Shown here: in pieces, positions 42,037-50,998 of the stretch | Layout: every line of letters begins with the position of its first letter | How positions within the stretch are numbered: position 1 is the stretch's first letter | Notes under the pieces: generated by a model | Told to the model about the DNA's origin: nothing | What the model saw: the letters and a program-made list of their open reading frames with translations, nothing else | Database searches by the model: none | Assembly: GCA_031549725.1 (NCBI GenBank) | Contig: JAVBPH010000032.1 | Coordinates: 53,399-117,398, forward strand | Direction of reading: 5' to 3' | Source of the DNA: UBA937 sp031549725 | GTDB taxonomy: Bacteria; Spirochaetota; Spirochaetia; Treponematales; Breznakiellaceae | Length of the DNA stretch: 64,000 nt | Made by a program: the position numbers and the translations under genes

Positions 42037-43332
42037 TCAGAAACTCCGGCCGCCGCCGCCATGGGTGCTTCCGCTGGAGGAACGATGGGACGAAGTTCCC
42101 GATGAATAGGAGCCGCCGCCGCTGCTCCGTCCGCTTCCCGATGAGGAACCCGGGGATGATGAATCATCACTTTTGGGGATCGCCTGCCTTGAAGTATGGG
42201 TCCGCAGGAAGGTGTCGTTCTTAAGGGTGAAATTGGTTCCGTTCCTGTTCATATAAGTCTGCGCCCGGGGTGCCCTAGGGAGCCGTCTCCGCTGGGCAAT
42301 ATACATAATCAGTACAACCAGGAAGGCCAAACCGCACCCGAACAGTAGGGATTTTCCGATTAGTTCCGGGGTAAGACGCATCAGCAGGCGTTCCAGGCCC
42401 TTGGCCCGGTAATGCCGGACCTTTGTGTAGGTGTAGTCGATAAATGATGTACCGGCGGCAAAATAATCCTTTTGTTCCATCCTTGTTCCAATGGTCCTGA
42501 GCAGATTATCAACTTCCTGATCATTAATATATGTATGGGCGGATCCATTGGTAAAAATTTCCAGATTAAAGTTTCCGTCGTCCTGCATTTTTATTAGAAG
42601 CAGTATTCCATCTTTGTTTTGACCGAGTCCGTATCCGCTGTCCAGAAAAATATCCTCCGCAAAGGCTGTCATGCTTTTACCGCCCGTACTGTTAAGGGTA
42701 AGGATGATACAGTCCACCCCGTAGGTATCGGCGATTTGCCGGGCTTTGACAGACAACTCCGTTTTCCGGGGTTCATTCAAAAGACCAGCATAGTCCGAGA
42801 TTTTTATCTGGGGTTCAAGTACTGTGACAGTGGCGGGACCTTCGGCGGCTTTTTTTATTCTGATGTGCTGGGCTGCATTGTTCAGGAATTCCTGGGCTGC
42901 ACCAAAATAGTTTCTTTCTTTCAGCGGGACAAATATGTTATCCAGCAGGGATTCAATATCCGAATCTTTAAAATAATCCAGCGCCAGGGAATGGGTGGAA
43001 ATCCAGACTTCCCGGGTATCCATATTGATCAGCATCAGCATCCCGTCCCGGCTTGGGCCAATTCCAAAACCGTGATAATCAAAATAATCATCCGCATATT
43101 CCATGGAACTTTTTGATTCTGTGAAATAGGTGGTGACAATGATCAGGTCCACCTTTATTTCATTGACCAGGGCTTGGGCGTTTTTATTCAGTGTTTCTAT
43201 CTGGGTTGGAGTAAATAGTTCCGCATCATCATACACTTTTCCCGGCAGCGGTTGGGCCGGGATAATTTGGGAAAGGCTAAGCAATATAACACATGCAATA
43301 AGATTTCTTTTCATATACGATTTGGTTTTCAT
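42037..43332 (-). CDS. TPM-domain protein (YdjH-like), two TPM domains
   Basis: A 431-residue exported or membrane protein. The signal peptide is MKRNLIACVILLSLSQIIPA. Two TPM (YgcG-type) domains are present. The first is VYDDAELFTPTQIETLNKNA to about residue 155 (IGPSRDGMLMLINMDTREVW). The second spans about 170-310 (ISDYAGLLNEPRKTELSVKA and GLGQNKDGILLLIKM). A membrane helix follows (GKSLLFGCGLAFLVVLIMYI), then a serine- and glycine-rich tail ending GGGGRSF. Similar proteins in Bacillus are YdjH, which acts with YdjG to recruit PspA to the membrane. ATG 43332 overlaps the stop of the upstream gene (ATGA), with GGGAGGG as ribosome-binding site. Confidence 0.85.
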   Translation of the reverse strand: MKTKSYMKRNLIACVILLSLSQIIPAQPLPGKVYDDAELFTPTQIETLNKNAQALVNEIKVDLIIVTTYFTESKSSMEYADDYFDYHGFGIGPSRDGMLMLINMDTREVWISTHSLALDYFKDSDIESLLDNIFVPLKERNYFGAAQEFLNNAAQHIRIKKAAEGPATVTVLEPQIKISDYAGLLNEPRKTELSVKARQIADTYGVDCIILTLNSTGGKSMTAFAEDIFLDSGYGLGQNKDGILLLIKMQDDGNFNLEIFTNGSAHTYINDQEVDNLLRTIGTRMEQKDYFAAGTSFIDYTYTKVRHYRAKGLERLLMRLTPELIGKSLLFGCGLAFLVVLIMYIAQRRRLPRAPRAQTYMNRNGTNFTLKNDTFLRTHTSRQAIPKSDDSSSPGSSSGSGRSSGGGSYSSGTSSHRSSSGSTHGGGGRSF

Positions 43333-44384
43333 AGTATCAGCCCTCCCAGGAGGAATACTAAGCTGAAGATGCCCGCCAAAGTTCCAAACCAGGCGAAGAT
43401 TCTTTTCCAGGAGAAGGGGAGCCGTCCTGCAATTTTTCCGGTCTGTCCGTTCATGGCAAATGCATGGATCCGGTCGTTGTATTTCACCATGATAATCCAT
43501 ACCGGCAGCATCACATAGAGCGTTGCCCTGTTGAGGAACTCGCGGGTGATGGAGATACCGCTCCGGGAATTATAGCCGGAAATAGATTCCATTAACACTT
43601 CGGATATCGCCTTATCTATCCGTTCTTCAAAACGTTTTGAAGAACGGGCCGCATCCACATCAAAATTTTCTGCAAAGTGGCCGGAAAGATATTCCATGGA
43701 AAAATCCTTGAGCTGGGAATAGTCGAAGGGTTCCATGCCTTCCATCAGTTTGTCATCCAGCCGTTCGGATGCATCCGCAGGAACGTAATTGAAAGGTATA
43801 ATAGCATTTCTTTCAACACGGTAATAATCTGTTTTTGTATACCGGTAGTCATCATCACTCCAGTGGGATATTTTTTCAGCATTCCCTGAAAGTGCGGAAT
43901 CCGCATCGGCGCTGAAAAGCCAGTAGGGGACATACAGGCCGGTCATTTCCCCCCGTTCCGCATATTCCTTAAAGATCTTTGGTATGAAAGGACCTCTGCA
44001 GTGTTTCTGTAAAGCAGCCACGGCTTCTTCCCTGGTTTTTTGGAAGGGGATCAGCCGGGCTGGTTTATACTCCCCCTGAAGCTGGGCAGCCAGTACCGTG
44101 GGGTTGTGGCAGTATACACAGAAAGTAGCCGCGGTGTTTTTATCCGAAAGCACCCTGCCTCCGCAGCTTGGGCAGATAAAGGCCAGCATGTTGTTCTCGG
44201 TGAAGGCTTCCGGTGACCATTCGGATTTTTCGATTTGTTCTTCCCCTTTCTGGGCGCTTATCCGGGGAAGTTCCTGTTCACTGAAGGATGAGTTGCAGAA
44301 ATGGCAGTCCCATTTCTGGGTTGAAATCTCAAATGCCAGGGCGGCCGCACAGTTCGGGCATTTATAGTTTATCGCTGTTTCCAT
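43329..44384 (-). CDS. zinc-ribbon membrane protein (YdjG-like)
   Basis: A 351-residue protein with two zinc ribbons (residues 1-90): YKCPNCAAALAFE with CHFCNSSF, and CPSCGGRVLSDKN with CVYCHNPTVL. The middle contains PYWLFSADADSAL and a 130-residue soluble region. The last 60 residues include two hydrophobic segments (LYVMLPVWIIMVKYN and LAGIFSLVFLLGGLIL). The order of zinc ribbon then membrane end fits YdjG of Bacillus. The gene overlaps the TPM-domain gene by four bases and follows the SPFH gene by 250 bases containing a hairpin. The function here is inferred from that resemblance. Confidence 0.82.
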   Translation of the reverse strand: METAINYKCPNCAAALAFEISTQKWDCHFCNSSFSEQELPRISAQKGEEQIEKSEWSPEAFTENNMLAFICPSCGGRVLSDKNTAATFCVYCHNPTVLAAQLQGEYKPARLIPFQKTREEAVAALQKHCRGPFIPKIFKEYAERGEMTGLYVPYWLFSADADSALSGNAEKISHWSDDDYRYTKTDYYRVERNAIIPFNYVPADASERLDDKLMEGMEPFDYSQLKDFSMEYLSGHFAENFDVDAARSSKRFEERIDKAISEVLMESISGYNSRSGISITREFLNRATLYVMLPVWIIMVKYNDRIHAFAMNGQTGKIAGRLPFSWKRIFAWFGTLAGIFSLVFLLGGLIL

Positions 44385-44447
44385 AGGAATATCCTTTTCT
44401 CAAAATGAAGGCATGTTTAAGAGCTACTTGAATAATAACCAGGGGGA

Positions 44448-44475
44448 ACATCTAAAAACTGAAGTTTTTAGATGT
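44448..44475. terminator. family C hairpin between SPFH and zinc-ribbon genes
   Basis: ACATCTAAAAACT and AGTTTTTAGATGT are exact inverted repeats around a two-base loop. It lies in the 250-base gap downstream of the SPFH gene and may reduce read-through to the next gene. Confidence 0.5.
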
Positions 44476-44634
44476 ACTTCAATTTATCAAAAGTACCTTA
44501 GGGAACCGCTGATTAAACCGGTTGCAGCATGCGACCAATCAGCGGTTCCTTTCGCAATTCTTTTGCTGTACAAAGAATTGCCTGCATTACAAAATACACT
44601 GATTAATGCTCTCTGGGCACCAATCAGTGTTTCC

Positions 44635-45807
44635 TTAGGCTAATTTGTTTCCGCAGCCGGGACAGAATTTAGATCCCGGGGCAACCTTACTTCCGCATTC
44701 ACCGCAGAAGGATGATGCAGGTTTTTTTGCTCCGCAGTTGGGACAGAAATTTCCGCTCGCGGCGGTATTGCATTCAGGACAGGTCCAGGAAGCGGAAGTC
44801 CCGTTCTGGGCAGGAGCCTGTTTGTTCGTTTCCCCTGCGGCGGCAACAAAGGATCCTGCCTGGTTCATTCCCATATTTATACCCATAAAGGCAGCCCCGG
44901 CTCCGGCGGGATTGGACCCCGCAGATTCTATGCCCCGGGCAACCGCCCCCTGGACATAACCGTTCCGTATGGAAGCATCCCCCAGCATGGCACCCTGGTT
45001 CCTCATGTTGATCAGTTTCTGGGAAGCATCATCATAGGTAATGCTGTTGATCCCCACGGATTCAATAAGCATTCCCCGGCGCTTTGTCCAGTCTTCATCA
45101 AGGATGGTGGACATTAATTTGGCAAGTTCGGTGCTTTTTGCGGCTATGTGGGAAATCCGTTCTCCCTTAACGGACATCTGTCCGATGGCGGTCTGGAAAC
45201 AGGTGAGGAATTCCGAAAGGCAGATCCTTTGCAGATCCTTTATAAGCAGAGGAGTCCCATCTTTGGGAGCCATTTCCACATAAAAGAGCAGGGGATTGAC
45301 GATCCGGATACTGTAATAACCGTTTGCCCTCAGGCTGAGCTCGGCATTGTAGAAATTATCAAAATAATTTACCGGACTTTGGGTACCAAAGGGAACATCC
45401 CGGATTTCCTGGGTATTCACAAAATAGACCTGCATGGATTTCGGGGAAATCCCGCCGAACTGGAAACGGTAGAAAGCATCCCGGATAGCGTCATCCGCCT
45501 GGCCGTTGAAAAGGGAAGGGGCGGTTCCCGTATTGACGGTGAAATATCCCGGTTCGGCGCTGTAGTCTATGATTTTACCGCCGTCGGTCATAAGCATAAA
45601 CTGATTTTCTTCCACATGGATAATTGAACCGTCGGTGATTACCCCGTCGCTTCCCTTCGTATTGCTGTTCCGTTTATCATTTTTTCTATAGGCAATACCC
45701 TTGGTAATAAGGGTGGCATTGGTCATGGAATCAGCCTTGATTACTTCCTTCCATTGATCAGCCAGGGTTCCGCCAATTGAACCAACCGCAGCTTTAATAA
45801 TACCCAT
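44635..45807 (-). CDS. SPFH-domain protein with double zinc ribbon (YdjI-like)
   Basis: A 390-residue soluble protein. The SPFH-like domain covers about 1-250, starting MGIIKAAVGSIGGTLADQWK and with PGYFTVNTGTAPSLFNGQ and ISPKSMQVYFVNTQEIRDVP. A Gly/Met-rich linker follows (MGINMGMNQAGSFVAAAGE). The C-terminus has four CxxC pairs, as in a double zinc ribbon: CPECNTA, CPNCGAKKP, CGECGSKV and CPGCGNKL. Bacillus YdjI (virion core protein-like family) has the same arrangement. With the two genes that follow it forms the three-gene set ydjI-ydjG-ydjH, though a pspA gene is missing here. Confidence 0.85.
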   Translation of the reverse strand: MGIIKAAVGSIGGTLADQWKEVIKADSMTNATLITKGIAYRKNDKRNSNTKGSDGVITDGSIIHVEENQFMLMTDGGKIIDYSAEPGYFTVNTGTAPSLFNGQADDAIRDAFYRFQFGGISPKSMQVYFVNTQEIRDVPFGTQSPVNYFDNFYNAELSLRANGYYSIRIVNPLLFYVEMAPKDGTPLLIKDLQRICLSEFLTCFQTAIGQMSVKGERISHIAAKSTELAKLMSTILDEDWTKRRGMLIESVGINSITYDDASQKLINMRNQGAMLGDASIRNGYVQGAVARGIESAGSNPAGAGAAFMGINMGMNQAGSFVAAAGETNKQAPAQNGTSASWTCPECNTAASGNFCPNCGAKKPASSFCGECGSKVAPGSKFCPGCGNKLA

Positions 45808-45891
45808 ATACTATTCCTTCCAGTTTGGGAGATGTTATTCAATAAAATAATAAACCATATTGGAAGATTTGATAAGGTTGCAAGTACTGAA

Positions 45892-45927
45892 GGGAACTTC
45901 TAAAAAGCTGGGTTTCCGGAAGTTCCC
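45892..45927. repeat. family C hairpin, degenerate
   Basis: GGGAACTTC and GAAGTTCCC form the outer stem; the inner arms are imperfect. It lies downstream of the GntR-family gene. Confidence 0.5.
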
Positions 45928-45994
45928 TATGGGATTCCCGGAAGGTCGGAATATATACTGTGAATACTTCCATAGACCGATAGATAAACAGGTT

Positions 45995-46684
45995 CTATTC
46001 AGAACCCTCCCGCATTTTGAAGGCTTTCCGGTGCGCAGGCTGGTATGTAAAAAGTTCCCGGATGGATAGTATATCATCGAAAAGGATAGCCCGTGCTTTT
46101 TTGCTGTCCTTTGCTTCTATTGCACTGATCAGGGATACATGGGTGTTAGGTTCATATTTGAAGTAGTCCTGGGGATCCCCGCTCCAGAAAAGCTGGGCAA
46201 CGGCCCGCCAAAGACGGTGCAGCACGGTTTCCAAAGTGGATGTAAGCAGATTGTTGCCCGCCACCGCATTGAGCGCCACGTGAAAACCGATATTGTCATT
46301 CCACCAGGTATCCAGGGGAACCAGCGTATTGATCTTGGAATTACTGACTTTTTCTTCCTGGGTCTTCAGCTCCCGAAGGGTTTCCCGGCTGATAGCATTG
46401 ATAATAGTGTCCAAAACGGGCAATTCCAGCATAAGCCTCAGATCAGTGGCTTCCGAAATGTCCTTTTCGGTAAAATGCACAATCCTATACCCTGCCCGGG
46501 GGATACTTTTTACGATATTCTCCATGCTCAATTCAATCAGGGCTTCCCGTACAGGGGCTTTGCTTATCCCGAATTTCTCCGCCAGTTCTTTTTCTTTTAA
46601 TATATAATCCACCGGATACTTTTTATTGACTATTTCTTCCAGAATACGGTTATAGGTTTGTCTTTTTAAGGTATCTTGTCTCAT
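45995..46684 (-). CDS. GntR-family transcriptional regulator (FadR-type)
   Basis: A 229-residue regulator. The winged helix is residues 1-75 (FGISKAPVREALIELSMENI contains the recognition helix). The FCD ligand-binding domain follows (MLELPVLDTIINAISRETL, and later HVALNAVAGNNLLTSTLETV with histidines for a metal). It is divergent from the L-cysteine desulfidase gene. The palindrome at 46810-46824 overlapping that gene's -10 box is a likely binding site. The inducer is presumably related to the cysteine or peptide substrates of the neighbouring genes, which is inference. Confidence 0.88.
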   Translation of the reverse strand: MRQDTLKRQTYNRILEEIVNKKYPVDYILKEKELAEKFGISKAPVREALIELSMENIVKSIPRAGYRIVHFTEKDISEATDLRLMLELPVLDTIINAISRETLRELKTQEEKVSNSKINTLVPLDTWWNDNIGFHVALNAVAGNNLLTSTLETVLHRLWRAVAQLFWSGDPQDYFKYEPNTHVSLISAIEAKDSKKARAILFDDILSIRELFTYQPAHRKAFKMREGSE

Positions 46685-46785
46685 AATCCCCCCTTGAAGT
46701 TAGCCTTTGGCCTGACAAAAAATCCAATTGTTAAATAGATCCGCCATTTCAGGATAACCCTTCCTCAAATTTTACAAAAATTAAC

Positions 46786-46814
46786 TTGACAATAAATCTT
46801 ACCACTGGTATGAT
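46786..46814 (+). promoter_or_regulatory. sigma-70 promoter of the cysteine desulfidase gene
   Basis: TTGACA and TATGAT with exactly 17 bases between them. The ribosome-binding site and start codon follow 99 bases further on. Confidence 0.8.
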
Positions 46815-46824
46815 TAGTAATCAT
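46810..46824. promoter_or_regulatory. candidate GntR operator
   Basis: ATGATTA-G-TAATCAT is a perfect 7-1-7 palindrome overlapping the -10 box of the promoter for the desulfidase gene. It is likely bound by the divergent GntR-family regulator. A half-site ATGATTA recurs at the dppA promoter (48292-48298). Confidence 0.65.
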
Positions 46825-46912
46825 TACACAAACATATGATGATTTTAAGTACATAATATTGAATTGATAGTATTACCAAAAATATGATTTGTAAAGGGGG
46901 TAGCTAATCTTC

Positions 46913-48211
46913 ATGAATACCGATAAAAACGGGGAATCCCCCTTTATTACTTTACTGAAAAAGGAGCTGGTGGTGGCTATGGGGTGCACCGAACCCGCGG
47001 CGGCAGCCCTAGCCGGGGCAACCGCCCGTTCTGCCCTGGGAGAAGAACCAACCCGGGTTCTTATCCGTGCAAGCCGGGAGATCATTAAAAACGCCATGCA
47101 TGCGGGAATTCCCCATACCGATTTAAAGGGTATCCGGGCCGCGGTAGCCCTGGGTATTGCCGGAGGGGAGACCTCCAGGGGGCTCAATATTCTTTCCGGT
47201 ATAGAGCCCGGGGTGGAGCAGCGGGCCCGGGAATACCTCGATTCGGGTAAAATGGAATTGGAATTGGTGGAAGGGGCGCCTCCCGTATTCGTTGAGGTCC
47301 GGCTTGATGCGGGAACCCGGCGAATAGCCGCCCGGATCCTTCATGAGCACTCCCATGCGGAAGTCCTGGAAGCGTCGGAGTTTGAAAAAAAAGAAACATT
47401 CCCGGTTGAAGCTCCGGCTGCTTCAGGTCCGCAGCTTGATTTACCCCTTATTTATGACTTTGCTGCCAGGGTGCCCCTGGAAGACATTGATTTTCTTGTG
47501 GACGGCGCAAAGACCAATCTGGAACTGGCCCAATATTCAATGGAAGCCGGATACGGTATTCGTGTCGGAAAAATCACCCTGGAATCCTATGGGGATGCCA
47601 GTCCTATAGTAGATTATCTCTTTAGGCAGGGGGCTTCGGTGGCTGCGGCCGCCTCGGATGCGCGGATGGCGGGCTGCCCCATGCCGGTGGTGATCAATTC
47701 AGGCAGCGGAAACCAGGGAATCACCGTCTCGGTGCCGGTATTGGTTATGGCGGAAGGGCTGGGCCGCAGCCGGGAAGAAACCGCCCGGGCTCTCTGCCTG
47801 GCCCATCTCACCGCCCTGATGATGACCTCCCGGAAGGACCGGTTATCCGCCCTTTGCGGCGCATTTACCGCAGCCATTGGTACCGCAGCGGGGTATATCA
47901 GCCTTCTGGGCGGAACCTATACCAAAACGGAACACTGCATAAACATCATGATAGCAAACCTTATCGGTCTGCTCTGTGACGGCGCCAAGGGAAGCTGTGC
48001 CCTGAAGATCTACTCCTGCGTGGAAGCCGCGGCTTTAGCGGTAAAACTTGCCATGGCCGGCAGTTCCGTCCCCGCCGCCGAGGGTATCCTGGATTATACC
48101 CTGGATGAAACTCTGCTGGCGGTTCAGAAAATCTCCCATGAAGGGATGATCCCCCTGGATAAAACGGTACTTTCCCTGATGATGAATAAAACCCAGGGGA
48201 ACGCGGAATAA
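46913..48211 (+). CDS. cyuA: L-cysteine desulfidase family protein
   Basis: A 432-residue protein of the L-cysteine desulfidase/UPF0597 family (CyuA, YhaM), which splits cysteine into pyruvate, ammonia and sulfide with an iron-sulfur cluster. Family features are VAMGCTEPAAAALAG near residue 24, INSGSGNQGITVSVPVLVM in the middle, LGGTYTKTEHCINIM, and CDGAKGSCALKIYS with conserved cysteines. The start is ATG 46913, with AAGGGGG upstream. It is the first gene after the GntR promoter and is followed by the dipeptide transporter, so the region looks like a peptide or cysteine utilisation unit. The enzyme could also act on other sulfur amino acids. Confidence 0.9.
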   Translation: MNTDKNGESPFITLLKKELVVAMGCTEPAAAALAGATARSALGEEPTRVLIRASREIIKNAMHAGIPHTDLKGIRAAVALGIAGGETSRGLNILSGIEPGVEQRAREYLDSGKMELELVEGAPPVFVEVRLDAGTRRIAARILHEHSHAEVLEASEFEKKETFPVEAPAASGPQLDLPLIYDFAARVPLEDIDFLVDGAKTNLELAQYSMEAGYGIRVGKITLESYGDASPIVDYLFRQGASVAAAASDARMAGCPMPVVINSGSGNQGITVSVPVLVMAEGLGRSREETARALCLAHLTALMMTSRKDRLSALCGAFTAAIGTAAGYISLLGGTYTKTEHCINIMIANLIGLLCDGAKGSCALKIYSCVEAAALAVKLAMAGSSVPAAEGILDYTLDETLLAVQKISHEGMIPLDKTVLSLMMNKTQGNAE

Positions 48212-48287
48212 CCAAACAGACAGAACATTGTAAATTGAACTGGATTTTGTGTTGAAATGCGCCGCCCTTTCGGCGGGATTAATTTTG

Positions 48288-48316
48288 TTGACATGATTAC
48301 AGTTCAGGTTTATAAT
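48288..48316 (+). promoter_or_regulatory. consensus sigma-70 promoter of dppA
   Basis: TTGACA and TATAAT, both perfect, are separated by 17 bases. It lies in the 170-base gap before dppA. The spacer starts with TGATTAC, part of a possible GntR half-site. Confidence 0.85.
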
Positions 48317-48381
48317 ACGTCACGTGGTTATGACACTCGCAACTTTGCCCCTCAAAATGACTATAATTTAGGAGGAAATTG

Positions 48382-49941
48382 ATGAAAAGATTTTGTTTTT
48401 ATTCTATTGCTGTTTTAACAGTACTGTCGTTGGCTTTTTCTTCGTGTTCAGGAAAGAATGCGGACGCAAAAGGTTCCGCAGGGGATAGAGACCTGGTTGT
48501 GGTGACGTCAACAGAACCGGTTTACTATAATAACCTGTGTCTGAGTATGACCAACCTTCCTGACACTTTAGTATATAGTCAGATTTACGATCCGCTTTTC
48601 TATAAAGACTGGAATGACGGCGGAAAAGTAAAACCGTATTTGGCAGAAAGTTATGAGATGAGTGATGACGGTCTCCAGATAAAGGTAAAATTAAGGGATA
48701 ATGTTTACTTCCACAATGGTTATAAATTAACATCCGAGGATGTCAAATTTACCTTCGATACTATGTTTACCCGTACCCTGGGTATTGCCCTTCTGATTAA
48801 CTGGGATTCGGTGGAAATTATTGACGATTTGAATTTAATATTCCACATGAAGGCGCCCTATGGTGCTATTATGAATGCCCTCTGCAGCCGGGTTAATTAT
48901 ATTTCCTGCAAAAAGTATTGGGATGAGGTCGGCGGTTTTGACGGATATAATGCAAAACCGATTGGGACCGGTCCTTATAAATTTGTCAGTTCCTTATCCG
49001 GAAATGAAGTTGTTATGGAAAGGAATGATGATTATTGGAACGGCAAAGCGGCATTTAAAAGATGCATAGTAAAAACTGTTTCGGATAATAACACCGCAGT
49101 TTTGGCTGTTGAAAACGGTGATGCGGATGTGGCGATGAATCTTCCTTTGGACAGCCTGATAAATGTAAATAATCCCGATGTGCAGTGGGGTTCCAACATA
49201 AGCTTTGAATTCGGATATATGCAGTATAATTTCCTGCCCTCCAGTTGGGTCAGCAATGATACAAACTTCCGCAAGGCTGTTCAGTGGGGTGTTAATAAAG
49301 ATGCGGTCAACCAGGCAGTGTTTTACGGAAAAACAAATACCCCTGATATCCTGGGTGATGAAACCTGGACCGGCAGACCTACCGTAGGAACATACAATAC
49401 TTATTCATATGATCCGGTAAAGGCAAAGGAATATCTTAAAGCCTCAAAATATGATGGTCGTGAATTCAGGTTAGTTACCTGGGCAAATACCAATCTTGAT
49501 AAAGCCGCCCAGGTTGTTCAGGCAAGTCTCCAGGAAATCGGCATCAATGTGAAAGTTACCGCTTTGGACAGGGCCTCCTTCTGGGATATTGTCAGAAGTT
49601 CAGGAAACTGGGATGCTTGTTTGCATGCCCTTGGCGCCTCATCCCTTGATATGGATGGATATAACCATTTCATGTTCAGTATGTATCCCCAGTTCTTCAA
49701 TAAGAACCAGGTTTTACCCAATGGAAAAGCGATGAGTGATCTGGTCATTGCCGGAAGGCTTGAACCGGATCCTGCAAAGCGTATAGAAATATACCGGCAG
49801 CTGGTTAATTTCATCAATGATGAAGCTATCTCCATGCCTATATACCAGGAAATAAACACTGTTCTTTATCGTAAGGGATTAAAGAACGTGTCCGCCGACA
49901 GGGCTGTTCCTATAAACCGGTTCTTCGATTATACATATTAA
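48382..49941 (+). CDS. dppA: peptide ABC transporter substrate-binding lipoprotein
   Basis: A 519-residue family 5 solute-binding protein. A lipoprotein signal (MKRFCFYSIAVLTVLSLAFS with Cys in FSSC) anchors it to the membrane. Family features are YSQIYDPLFYKDWNDGGKVK, LAESYEMSDDGLQIKVKLRD, VYFHNGYKLTSEDVKFTFDT and a later GTGPYKFVSSLSGNEV. The C-terminal NDEAISMPIYQEINTVLYRK is also typical. It binds oligopeptides or dipeptides and delivers them to DppBC. The start is ATG 48382, with AGGAGG just upstream. It is first in the transporter operon, under its own promoter. Confidence 0.93.
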   Translation: MKRFCFYSIAVLTVLSLAFSSCSGKNADAKGSAGDRDLVVVTSTEPVYYNNLCLSMTNLPDTLVYSQIYDPLFYKDWNDGGKVKPYLAESYEMSDDGLQIKVKLRDNVYFHNGYKLTSEDVKFTFDTMFTRTLGIALLINWDSVEIIDDLNLIFHMKAPYGAIMNALCSRVNYISCKKYWDEVGGFDGYNAKPIGTGPYKFVSSLSGNEVVMERNDDYWNGKAAFKRCIVKTVSDNNTAVLAVENGDADVAMNLPLDSLINVNNPDVQWGSNISFEFGYMQYNFLPSSWVSNDTNFRKAVQWGVNKDAVNQAVFYGKTNTPDILGDETWTGRPTVGTYNTYSYDPVKAKEYLKASKYDGREFRLVTWANTNLDKAAQVVQASLQEIGINVKVTALDRASFWDIVRSSGNWDACLHALGASSLDMDGYNHFMFSMYPQFFNKNQVLPNGKAMSDLVIAGRLEPDPAKRIEIYRQLVNFINDEAISMPIYQEINTVLYRKGLKNVSADRAVPINRFFDYTY

Positions 49942-49950
49942 GTTACGTGT

Positions 49951-49986
49951 ATCAGGGGGCTGTGGTTAAATGGTCCCCTGATTTTT
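49951..49986 (+). terminator. hairpin between dppA and dppB
   Basis: ATCAGGGG and CCCCTGAT enclose a 16-base loop, followed by TTTTT. It resembles a leaky terminator that would keep dppA expression above that of the permease genes. Confidence 0.7.
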
Positions 49987-50027
49987 ATGCGGTGTGGTTA
50001 ATGTTGGTTTTACTTTGAGGTTATGAT

Positions 50028-50957
50028 ATGTTCAAATATATCATCAAGCGGATACTGTTGATTTTTCCTGTGGTCATAGGCATCACTCTGTTTATATATT
50101 TGCTGCTTGCCCTTGCGCCGGGCGATCCGGTTTCCATGATTTTGGGCACCGATGCTACTCCGGAACAGGTTGCCGCCAAGCGGCTTGAATTGGGTTTGGA
50201 TCAAAATGTTTTTGTTAGATATTGTAATTATATGCTGTCCGTGTTCCAGGGTGATCTAGGAAGATCATGGCTTAATTCAAAACCTATAATGAAGGATTTT
50301 CTGGAACGATTCCCCAACACCCTTGCATTGGCTTTTAGTTCCCTGTCAATAACGATAGTATTCGGTCTTTCCTTTGGAACCATTGCTGCGGTAAGGCAGA
50401 ACAAACCTATTGATGGGATAATCCTTATATTTGCCCTGTTGTTTGCCAGTATGCCTACCTTCTGGTTCGGGCTTATGATGCAGATGTTTTTTGCCTTGAA
50501 GCTTAAATGGTTTCCCGCAATGGGGGTTGGTACTCTCAAGCATCTGGTACTGCCGGCGTTTGCATTGAGCCTTGGTACCATAGCCAACCAGGTTCGTATG
50601 ACCCGGTCGAGTATTTTGGATGTAATCAACATGAATTATGTACGGACTGCCCGTTCCAAGGGCGCCGGAGAATTCAGGGTTGTTTTTCGTCATGTGATCA
50701 GGAATGCCCTAATGCCGGTCGTAACGAACTGGGGATTAACCTTTGCCACCGCCTTTGGTGGTACTATTATATCGGAAACGGTGTTTTCCATACCTGGTAT
50801 TTCTTCTTTTTTAATTAATGCCGTAAAGGTAAGGGACGTTCCGGTGGTTATGGGTACTGTTATTATTGTTGCAATAATCGTGGCGGTAATAAACCTAATT
50901 ATTGATCTTATTTATGCATTTATTGATCCCAGGGTTAAGCTTGGCTATATTTCGTAA
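50028..50957 (+). CDS. dppB: peptide ABC transporter permease DppB
   Basis: A 309-residue permease with six helices. The N-terminal MFKYIIKRILLIFPVVIGIT and APGDPVSMILGTDATPEQ are the family start. The cytoplasmic EAA-like loop MNYVRTARSKGAGEFRVVFR contacts the ATPases, and TIISETVFSIPGISSFLINA is near the end. It forms the channel with DppC. ATG 50028 has TGAGGTTATGAT upstream. The gap to dppC is 41 bases. Confidence 0.95.
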   Translation: MFKYIIKRILLIFPVVIGITLFIYLLLALAPGDPVSMILGTDATPEQVAAKRLELGLDQNVFVRYCNYMLSVFQGDLGRSWLNSKPIMKDFLERFPNTLALAFSSLSITIVFGLSFGTIAAVRQNKPIDGIILIFALLFASMPTFWFGLMMQMFFALKLKWFPAMGVGTLKHLVLPAFALSLGTIANQVRMTRSSILDVINMNYVRTARSKGAGEFRVVFRHVIRNALMPVVTNWGLTFATAFGGTIISETVFSIPGISSFLINAVKVRDVPVVMGTVIIVAIIVAVINLIIDLIYAFIDPRVKLGYIS

Positions 50958-50998
50958 AAGTTTATATTGGGATTTTGGAATTCAGGGGTATTGCGATT

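Noticed and set aside
42037..43500. Longer 487-codon start for the TPM-domain gene
   Set aside because: The first 56 codons overlap the upstream gene, have no signal peptide and would push the export signal inside the protein; ATG 43332 gives a normal signal sequence.
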